Shown piece after piece: positions 58,425 through 64,000 of a stretch of 64,000 nt of DNA. Position numbers and translations under genes: made by a program. Location: NCBI RefSeq assembly GCF_013376005.1, contig NZ_JABMJK010000010.1, positions 1 to 64,000 on the forward strand, in the 5' to 3' direction. How positions within the stretch are numbered: the stretch's first letter is position 1; each line of letters starts with the position of its first letter. The notes beneath the pieces were generated by a model, which saw only the letters and a list, made by a program, of their open reading frames with translations, was not told where the DNA came from and did no database searches. The DNA is from Duganella sp. SG902. GTDB lineage: Bacteria; Pseudomonadota; Gammaproteobacteria; Burkholderiales; Burkholderiaceae_D.

Positions 58425-59780
58425 CTAGTTGTCGCGGATGCTCCACGCGCGGTTGATGCTCAGCGCCGCCAGCGAGCTGACCGCGCCCGACAGCAGGTAC
58501 AGACCGGCATACGCCAGGCCGAAGTGCGAGGACACGCCCAGCGCCACCAACGGCGCGAAACCGGCGCCCACCAGCCACGCCAGATCGGAGGTCAGCGCCG
58601 CGCCGGTGTAGCGGAAGTGCTGCGGGAAGTTGGAGGTCACCGCGCCGGCGGCCTGGCCGTACGACAGCCCCAGCAACGAGAAGCCGATCAGGATGAAGGC
58701 GTCCTGGCCATGCTCGCCGCCATCGATCAGGAACGGCACGAACAGGCTGAAAATACCAATCATGGTGGCCAAAGTGCCCAGCGTGCGGCGGCGGCCGACG
58801 CGGTCCGCCACGTAGCCGGAGATGATGATGCCGACCGCCATCAGCGCCACGCCCACCATCTGCACCTGCAGGAAGCCCGCCAGCGAGCGCTGCGAGGTGA
58901 GGGTGATCCACGACAGCGGGAACACGGTCACCAGGTGGAACAGCGCGTAGCTGGCCAGCGCGGCCAGCGCGCCGATGATGACGTTGCGCGACTGCGATTG
59001 CAGCAACTCGCCCACCGGAACCGGATCGAGCTGGTGCTCGTCCAGCAGGTGCGAGTATTCATGCGTGGTCACCAGGCGCAGGCGGGCGAACAGCGCCACC
59101 ACGTTGATGGCGAACGCCACGTAGAACGGATAGCGCCAGCCCCAGTCCAGGAAGTCCAGCGAGTTCAGGTTGGTCAGCATGTAGGCGAACAGGCCGGCGG
59201 CGATGACGAAGCCGATCGGCGCGCCCAGCTGGCCCAGCATGGCGTACCAGCCGCGCTTGTGCTCGGGCGCGTTCAGCGCCAGCAGCGACGGCAGGCCGTC
59301 CCAGGAGCCGCCCTGGGCAATGCCTTGCCCGATGCGCAAGATGGCCAGAATGACAATCGACCACGTCCCCAGCGAGGCGTAATCGGGCAGGAAGGCGATG
59401 CCGGCGGTGGACACGCCCATCACCATCAGCGCCAGCGTGAGCTTGGCTTCCCGCGTGAAGCGGTGCTGAACTGCCATAAACGCCACAGTTCCGATCGGTC
59501 GCGCGATAAACGCGAGCGCGAAAATGGCAAAGGCGTATAGTGTCCCGTCAAGTCGGCTTTCGTACGGGAAGAACACGGACGGAAACACCAAGGCCGAGGC
59601 AATGGCGTAGACGAAGAAGTCGAAATATTCAGAGGCGCGCCCGATGACCACGCCAATTGCTATTTCCCCGGGAGAGATATGCCCATCCCTGGCGTTGATG
59701 CTGCGCGCACCAGGGCTCGTTTGATGATGTTCGTGGACGCCAGCTGCATGGACGTCACTAATAGAAGTCGTGTTAGCCAT
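58425..59780 (-). CDS. MFS transporter (metabolite:H+ symporter type)
   Basis: Major facilitator permease of 451 aa with about 12 helices. GEIAIGVVIGRASEYFDFFVYAIASALVFP (read in parts) and the loop RPIGTVAFMAVQHRFTREAKL are typical of the metabolite:H+ symporter branch (relatives carry dicarboxylates, betaine or alpha-ketoglutarate). I chose the ATG at 59780 (MANTTSISDVHAAGVHEHH); the longer in-frame start at 59903 would run through the spacer shared with cyoA. It diverges from the cyo operon, and a terminator follows it. The substrate is unknown. Confidence 0.87.
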   Translation of the reverse strand: MANTTSISDVHAAGVHEHHQTSPGARSINARDGHISPGEIAIGVVIGRASEYFDFFVYAIASALVFPSVFFPYESRLDGTLYAFAIFALAFIARPIGTVAFMAVQHRFTREAKLTLALMVMGVSTAGIAFLPDYASLGTWSIVILAILRIGQGIAQGGSWDGLPSLLALNAPEHKRGWYAMLGQLGAPIGFVIAAGLFAYMLTNLNSLDFLDWGWRYPFYVAFAINVVALFARLRLVTTHEYSHLLDEHQLDPVPVGELLQSQSRNVIIGALAALASYALFHLVTVFPLSWITLTSQRSLAGFLQVQMVGVALMAVGIIISGYVADRVGRRRTLGTLATMIGIFSLFVPFLIDGGEHGQDAFILIGFSLLGLSYGQAAGAVTSNFPQHFRYTGAALTSDLAWLVGAGFAPLVALGVSSHFGLAYAGLYLLSGAVSSLAALSINRAWSIRDN

Positions 59781-59909
59781 AGTCTCTTGTCTCGTGTTAG
59801 TTGTTATCACAAGGACCGTCCGGCGGGTAGGACAAAGTGTCCAATGGCAAGAACAGTCCTTAGTGAGTACAGTAGCATGTTCCCAATATTCTGTAACGTA
59901 CATTACCGC
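59781..59909. promoter_or_regulatory. Divergent MFS/cyoA promoter region
   Basis: The 129-bp spacer holds GGACA-AAG-TGTCC, a perfect 13-bp palindrome at 59830-59842, and an A/T-rich patch with TATTCT near 59887 before cyoA. Both promoters must lie here; no clear -35/-10 pair was found for either direction. Confidence 0.35.
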
Positions 59910-60911
59910 ATGATTCCTCCTATCGTTCGTCGTGGATTGCTCCTCGCACCGTTAATGTGGCTCGCTGGCTGCGATACGGTCGTGCTCAATCCGTCCGGGG
60001 ATATCGCAGCGCAGCAGGCACACCTTGTCGTTGTGTCAACCCTGCTGATGCTGTTGATTATCGTACCTGTCATGTTCCTGATCTGTCTGTTCGCTTGGCG
60101 CTATAGGAAGTCAAATACCGCCGCCGAATACAAGCCGGACTGGGACCACTCGACCAAGCTCGAGCTGCTGATCTGGGGCGCGCCGCTGCTGATCATCATC
60201 GTGCTGGGCCTGATCACCTGGATTTACACCCACCTGCTGGACCCGTACCGTCCGCTGAGCCGCCTGGACGAAAACCGTCCGATCGCCGCCGGCGTCAAGC
60301 CGCTGGAAGTACAAGTGGTGTCGATGGACTGGAAGTGGATGTTTATTTACCCAGAGCAAGGCATCGCCACCGTGAACGAGCTGGTCACGCCGATCGACGT
60401 GCCGGTGCGCTTCCACATGACCTCGACCTCGGTGATGAACGCCTTCTACATTCCCGCGCTGGCCGGCATGGTCTACACCATGCCGAGCATGGAAACGCAG
60501 CTGAACGCGGTCATGAACAAGGTGGGCGTGTACGACGGCTTCTCCGCCAACTACAGCGGCGCCGGCTTCTCGGACATGAAATTCAAGTACCACGGCGTAT
60601 CGCAGGCGGACTTCGACGCCTGGGTGGCCAAGACCAAGGCCAGCGCCGGCACTCTGAACCGCGCTGAGTTCCTGGCCCTGGACAAGCCGACCATCAAGCA
60701 CCCGATCATGCACTTCGGCACCGTGGAAAAGGGTATGTACGACCTGATCCTGAACCGTTGCGTGGCCGAAGGCTCGGTCTGCATCAACACCCAGATGCAC
60801 CAGGATGCCACCCGCATCAAGGCAGCCGCGGCAGCCAAGAAGCTGCCAGAAGACGTGTGCGAACCGACCACCACCGTCGCCGCCACTGCTCAACCTACCC
60901 GTAAAGAATGA
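59910..60911 (+). CDS. cyoA: Cytochrome o ubiquinol oxidase subunit II
   Basis: Subunit II of the bo3-type quinol oxidase, 333 aa, a lipoprotein (LMWLAGC) with two membrane helices (about 40-62 and 85-107) and a periplasmic cupredoxin domain. The Cu-A ligands of cytochrome c oxidases are missing (MNAFYIPALAGMVYTMPSMET), as expected for a quinol oxidase. A long C-terminal tail (DMKFKYHGVSQADFDAWVAK onward) is typical. The ATG at 59910 gives the lipoprotein signal directly; Met codons further upstream are in-frame but lack support. It overlaps cyoB by 4 bp. Confidence 0.93.
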   Translation: MIPPIVRRGLLLAPLMWLAGCDTVVLNPSGDIAAQQAHLVVVSTLLMLLIIVPVMFLICLFAWRYRKSNTAAEYKPDWDHSTKLELLIWGAPLLIIIVLGLITWIYTHLLDPYRPLSRLDENRPIAAGVKPLEVQVVSMDWKWMFIYPEQGIATVNELVTPIDVPVRFHMTSTSVMNAFYIPALAGMVYTMPSMETQLNAVMNKVGVYDGFSANYSGAGFSDMKFKYHGVSQADFDAWVAKTKASAGTLNRAEFLALDKPTIKHPIMHFGTVEKGMYDLILNRCVAEGSVCINTQMHQDATRIKAAAAAKKLPEDVCEPTTTVAATAQPTRKE

Positions 60912-62914
60912 CCATGTCTGATCTGAACCTGACCAATCTGATCATTGGACGGCTCTCGCTGGAAGCAATTCCGTACCACGAGCCCATCCTGATCGGCACC
61001 TTCGCCGGTGTGGCGCTGGGCGGCATTGCGCTGCTGTTCGCCATGTTTAAATTCCGCCTGTGGGGCCCGCTGTGGCGCGACTGGATCACCTCCATCGACC
61101 ACAAGAAAATCGGCATCATGTACATGGTGCTGGGTATCATCATGCTGCTGCGCGGCTTCGCCGACGCGCTGATGATGCGCGCGCAGCAGGCCATCGCTTT
61201 CGGCGACAACCCCGGCTTCCTGCCGCCGCACCACTACGACCAGGTGTTCACCGCCCACGGCACCATCATGATCTTCTTCGTGGCGATGCCGCTGGTGACC
61301 GGTCTGATGAACTACGTGGTGCCGCTGCAGATCGGCGCGCGCGACGTGTCGTTCCCGTTCCTGAACAACTTCTCGTTCTGGATGACCACCTTTGGCGCCA
61401 TGCTGACCATGGTGTCGCTGTTCGTCGGCGAATTCGGCAAGACCGGCTGGCTGGCGTTCCCGCCGCTGTCGGGCATCGCCGCCTCGCCGGACGTCGGGGT
61501 CGACTATTACATCTGGTCCTTGCAGGTGGCCGGTGTGGGTACAACACTATCCGGTGTCAACCTGATCGCCACCATCGTCAAGATGCGTGCGCCTGGCATG
61601 TCGATGATGAAGATGCCAGTGTTCACCTGGACCGCCCTGTGCACCAACGCCCTGATCGTCGCGACCTTCCCGATCCTGACCATCACCCTGGCGCTGCTGT
61701 CGCTGGACCGTATCGCCGGCTTCAACTTCTTCACCACCGAACTGGGTGGCAACCCGATGCTGTACGTCAACCTGATCTGGATCTGGGGCCACCCTGAGGT
61801 GTACATCCTGATCCTGCCGGTGTTCGGCGTGTTCTCGGAAATCGTCTCGACCTTCTCGGGCAAGCGCCTGTTCGGCTACACCTCGATGGTGTACGCGACC
61901 GTCGTGATCACCGTGCTGTCCTACCTGGTATGGCTGCACCACTTCTTCACCATGGGTTCCGGCGCGAGTGTGAATTCGTTCTTCGGCATCACCACCATGA
62001 TCATCTCGATCCCGACCGGCGCCAAGATCTTCAACTGGCTGTTCACCATGTATAAAGGCCGCATCCGCTTCACCGTGCCGATGATGTGGACCGTGGGCTT
62101 CATGCTGACCTTCGTCATCGGCGGCATGACCGGCGTGATGCTGGCCGTGCCTCCAGCCGACTTCGTGCTGCACAACTCGCTGTTCCTGATCGCCCACTTC
62201 CACAACGTGATTATCGGCGGCGTGGTGTTCGGCCTGTTCGCGGGCATCAACTACTGGTTCCCGAAAGCCTTCGGCTACAAGCTGAACGAATTCTGGGGCA
62301 AGGTCTCGTTCTGGTGCTGGCTGGTGGGCTTCTGGGTCGCCTTCACCCCGCTGTACATCATGGGCTTCATGGGCGTCACCCGCCGCATGAACCACTTCGA
62401 TGATCCATCGCTGCAGATCTACTTCGTCATCGCCGCCATCGGCGCGCTGATCATCGCCGGCGGTATCGGCGCCTTCATCCTGCAGCTGTTCCTGAGCTGG
62501 AAAGACCGCGCCAAACTGCGCGACGTCACCGGCGACCCATGGGATGGCCGCACCCTGGAGTGGGCCACCTCGTCGCCACCGCCTGACTACAACTTCGCCT
62601 TCACCCCGGTGGTGCACGACAGCGACAGCTGGGCGGACATGAAGAAGAACAAGTACCAGCGTCCGCTGAAGGGCTTCGTGGACATCCACATGCCGAAGAA
62701 CACCGGCGCCGGCTTCGTCATCTCGGCCCTGTCGTTCGCCTTCGGCTTCGCCATGGTATGGCAGATGTGGATCCCGGCGGTACTGGCCTTCCTGACCATG
62801 CTGGCTGCGATCATCGTCCACACCTTTAACTACAAGCGCGACTACTACATCAAAGCCGATGAAGTGACTCGTACCGAAGACGCCCATACTCGTTTGCTGG
62901 AAAGCCATGTCTGA
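60908..62914 (+). CDS. cyoB: Cytochrome o ubiquinol oxidase subunit I
   Basis: Catalytic subunit of the heme-copper quinol oxidase, 668 aa with about 15 membrane helices. It holds heme b, heme o3 and Cu-B: the low-spin heme ligand is in FTAHGTIMIFF, the Cu-B/Tyr pair in WIWGHPEVYILILP, the next Cu-B histidines in VWLHHFFTMG, and the heme ligands in IAHFHNVIIGG. It oxidises ubiquinol, reduces O2 and pumps protons. Start is ATG at 60908 (overlapping the cyoA stop) or the in-frame ATG at 60914. Confidence 0.96.
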   Translation: MTMSDLNLTNLIIGRLSLEAIPYHEPILIGTFAGVALGGIALLFAMFKFRLWGPLWRDWITSIDHKKIGIMYMVLGIIMLLRGFADALMMRAQQAIAFGDNPGFLPPHHYDQVFTAHGTIMIFFVAMPLVTGLMNYVVPLQIGARDVSFPFLNNFSFWMTTFGAMLTMVSLFVGEFGKTGWLAFPPLSGIAASPDVGVDYYIWSLQVAGVGTTLSGVNLIATIVKMRAPGMSMMKMPVFTWTALCTNALIVATFPILTITLALLSLDRIAGFNFFTTELGGNPMLYVNLIWIWGHPEVYILILPVFGVFSEIVSTFSGKRLFGYTSMVYATVVITVLSYLVWLHHFFTMGSGASVNSFFGITTMIISIPTGAKIFNWLFTMYKGRIRFTVPMMWTVGFMLTFVIGGMTGVMLAVPPADFVLHNSLFLIAHFHNVIIGGVVFGLFAGINYWFPKAFGYKLNEFWGKVSFWCWLVGFWVAFTPLYIMGFMGVTRRMNHFDDPSLQIYFVIAAIGALIIAGGIGAFILQLFLSWKDRAKLRDVTGDPWDGRTLEWATSSPPPDYNFAFTPVVHDSDSWADMKKNKYQRPLKGFVDIHMPKNTGAGFVISALSFAFGFAMVWQMWIPAVLAFLTMLAAIIVHTFNYKRDYYIKADEVTRTEDAHTRLLESHV

Positions 62915-63536
62915 AATTAACGCTAACGGCGCCCTGAGCGCAGATCCAAGCGCGCGTTACTACGTGCGTGACCACCATCCGGAGAACGGCACGCTGCTGG
63001 GCTTCTGGATTTACCTGATGAGCGACTGCCTGCTGTTCGCCGGCCTGTTCGCCACCTACGCGGTGCTGGGCCGCAGCTACGCGGGCGGCCCGTCCGGCGC
63101 GGAACTGTTCGACCTGCCGCTGGTGGCCCTGAACACGGGCTTCCTGCTGCTGTCGTCGATCACCTATGGCTTCGCCATGATCGCCTCGCAGCGCAAGAAC
63201 CTGAAAGCCACCATCGCCTGGCTGCTGGTGACCGGCGCGTTCGGCCTGTGCTTCCTGTACCTGGAGGTGTATGAGTTCCTGCACCTGATCCACGAGGGCG
63301 CCGGTCCGCAACGCAGCGCGTTCCTGAGCTCGTTCTTCGCGCTGGTCGGCACCCACGGCCTGCACGTGACCTTCGGTACCGTGTGGCTGGTGACCCTGTG
63401 CTTCCAGCTGGCCAAGCACGGCCTGACCCATGAAAACAACCGCCGCCTGATGTGCCTGTCGATGTTCTGGCACTTCCTGGACGTGATCTGGATCGGCGTC
63501 TTCACCTTTGTCTACCTGATGGGAGTCCTGCCATGA
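62907..63536 (+). CDS. cyoC: Cytochrome o ubiquinol oxidase subunit III
   Basis: Subunit III, 209 aa with five membrane helices, needed for assembly and stability of the bo3 oxidase. Blocks GFWIYLMSDCLLFAGLFATYAVL, ELFDLPLVALNTGFLLLSS and GTHGLHVTFGTVWLVTL (read in parts) are characteristic. It overlaps cyoB by 8 bp and cyoD by 4 bp (ATGA), showing tight translational coupling. Confidence 0.95.
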   Translation: MSEINANGALSADPSARYYVRDHHPENGTLLGFWIYLMSDCLLFAGLFATYAVLGRSYAGGPSGAELFDLPLVALNTGFLLLSSITYGFAMIASQRKNLKATIAWLLVTGAFGLCFLYLEVYEFLHLIHEGAGPQRSAFLSSFFALVGTHGLHVTFGTVWLVTLCFQLAKHGLTHENNRRLMCLSMFWHFLDVIWIGVFTFVYLMGVLP

Positions 63537-63940
63537 GCGCACCACATAACCGCGACCACCACGGCCACGGCCACGACGATCACGGTCATGGCGATGACGG
63601 CCACCACGGCAGCCTGAAGGACTACGCGATCGGTTTCATCCTGTCCGTGATCCTGACCGCGATCCCGTTCTGGCTGGTGATGACCCACCAGTTCGAGAAA
63701 TCGAGCACCACCGCCATCGTCGTGCTGGCGTTCGCGGCGGTCCAGGTGCTGGTGCACATGGTCTACTTCCTGCACATGAACGGCAAGGCGGAAGGCGGCT
63801 GGTCGATGCTGTCGACCGTGTTCACCGTCGTGCTGCTGGTGATCGTGCTGGCTGGCTCGATCTGGGTCATGTACCACATGAACAAGAACATGATGCCTTC
63901 CATGGGCAACGATGTTCACAACATGCAAGACATGCAATGA
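63533..63940 (+). CDS. cyoD: Cytochrome o ubiquinol oxidase subunit IV
   Basis: Subunit IV, 135 aa with three membrane helices (LKDYAIGFILSVILTAIPFW, AAVQVLVHMVYFLHM, FTVVLLVIVLAGSIWVMYHM). Unlike the compact E. coli protein, it has a histidine-rich N-terminus (residues 5-26 contain ten His with Asp and Gly) and a methionine-rich C-terminus. These could bind copper or other metals on the cytoplasmic or periplasmic face, an inference. The start ATG at 63533 overlaps the cyoC stop. Confidence 0.92.
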   Translation: MSAPHNRDHHGHGHDDHGHGDDGHHGSLKDYAIGFILSVILTAIPFWLVMTHQFEKSSTTAIVVLAFAAVQVLVHMVYFLHMNGKAEGGWSMLSTVFTVVLLVIVLAGSIWVMYHMNKNMMPSMGNDVHNMQDMQ

Positions 63941-64000
63941 TGACGGGCGCGAATAAGCGCCAACGTCCCCGCGCCCTGCGCGTCATCCTGGCCCTCGTGG
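63937..64000 (+). CDS. Partial gene after cyoD, possibly SURF1-like
   Basis: An ATG at 63937 overlaps the cyoD TGA (ATGA) and opens MMTGANKRQRPRALRVILALV, a basic stretch followed by the start of a membrane helix, then the window ends. In related bacteria a SURF1-type assembly protein often follows cyoD, and the basic-then-hydrophobic start would suit it, but only 21 residues are visible. A heme o synthase or another membrane protein is also possible. Confidence 0.45.
   Translation, partial: MMTGANKRQRPRALRVILALV

Noticed and set aside
1..64000. CRISPR arrays, tRNA or rRNA genes, integrases and transposases
   Set aside because: No regularly spaced direct repeats, cloverleaf or ribosomal RNA sequence, and no recombinase-like protein were seen in any part of the window.

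Overview
The window looks like chromosomal DNA of a GC-rich betaproteobacterium, most likely an Oxalobacteraceae member (Duganella/Massilia/Janthinobacterium type). This is an inference from gene content: FecI/FecR/TonB receptor systems, propeller-type sensor kinases, a ferulate operon, a cyoABCD oxidase, and REP-like 'ATTCCGGC..GCCGGAAT' repeats. No rRNA, tRNA, CRISPR array, prophage or insertion sequence was seen. I recognise 45 genes, the last one cut by the window edge, plus one likely gene remnant.

Layout. 1-7.9 kb: a leftward ferulate operon (hydratase/lyase, vanillin dehydrogenase, feruloyl-CoA synthase, periplasmic binding protein, feruloyl esterase lipoprotein) with a divergent MarR regulator and a palindromic operator. 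7.9-11 kb: a REP doublet, a thioesterase, a GlxA-type AraC regulator and an amino-acid permease. 11-14.8 kb: a CdaR-type regulator divergent from an MFS sugar-acid transporter and glycerate kinase. 14.9-20.6 kb: a hybrid histidine kinase, a secreted GH42-like beta-galactosidase and a membrane-anchored AraC regulator. 20.8-28.3 kb: ECF sigma factor, anti-sigma factor, STN-type TonB receptor and a large Tat-exported exo-rhamnogalacturonan-lyase-like enzyme. 28.3-34.5 kb: TonB receptor, 7TM hybrid kinase and REC-GGDEF cyclase in one operon. 34.7-40.7 kb: two tandem paralogous propeller sensor kinases without a response regulator. 40.8-48.1 kb: a divergent cluster built around a secreted cyanophycinase. 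48.2-50.5 kb: a secreted GH92 enzyme. 50.5-56.8 kb: glyoxalase-like protein, PPK2, wax ester synthase, fatty acyl-CoA reductase and a pyruvate-oxidase-like enzyme. 56.9-58.3 kb: a repeat-flanked ArsR/SRPBCC pair and a gene remnant. 58.4-64 kb: an MFS transporter divergent from cyoABCD.

How it fits together. The first 30 kb read as plant cell-wall (pectin) utilisation. The esterase releases ferulate, which the operon converts through feruloyl-CoA and vanillin to vanillate. The lyase-like enzyme and beta-galactosidase would attack rhamnogalacturonan I and its galactan side chains. CdaR/MFS/glycerate kinase would handle sugar diacids derived from uronic acids. The cyanophycinase cluster appears to be an exported system for breaking down cyanophycin, or a related peptide, and importing the amino acids. 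It is the best candidate for an undescribed pathway here, because it joins a signal-peptide-bearing RidA and an M19 dipeptidase lacking its usual first metal-site residues to a cyanophycinase, under a shared divergent promoter with two related operators.
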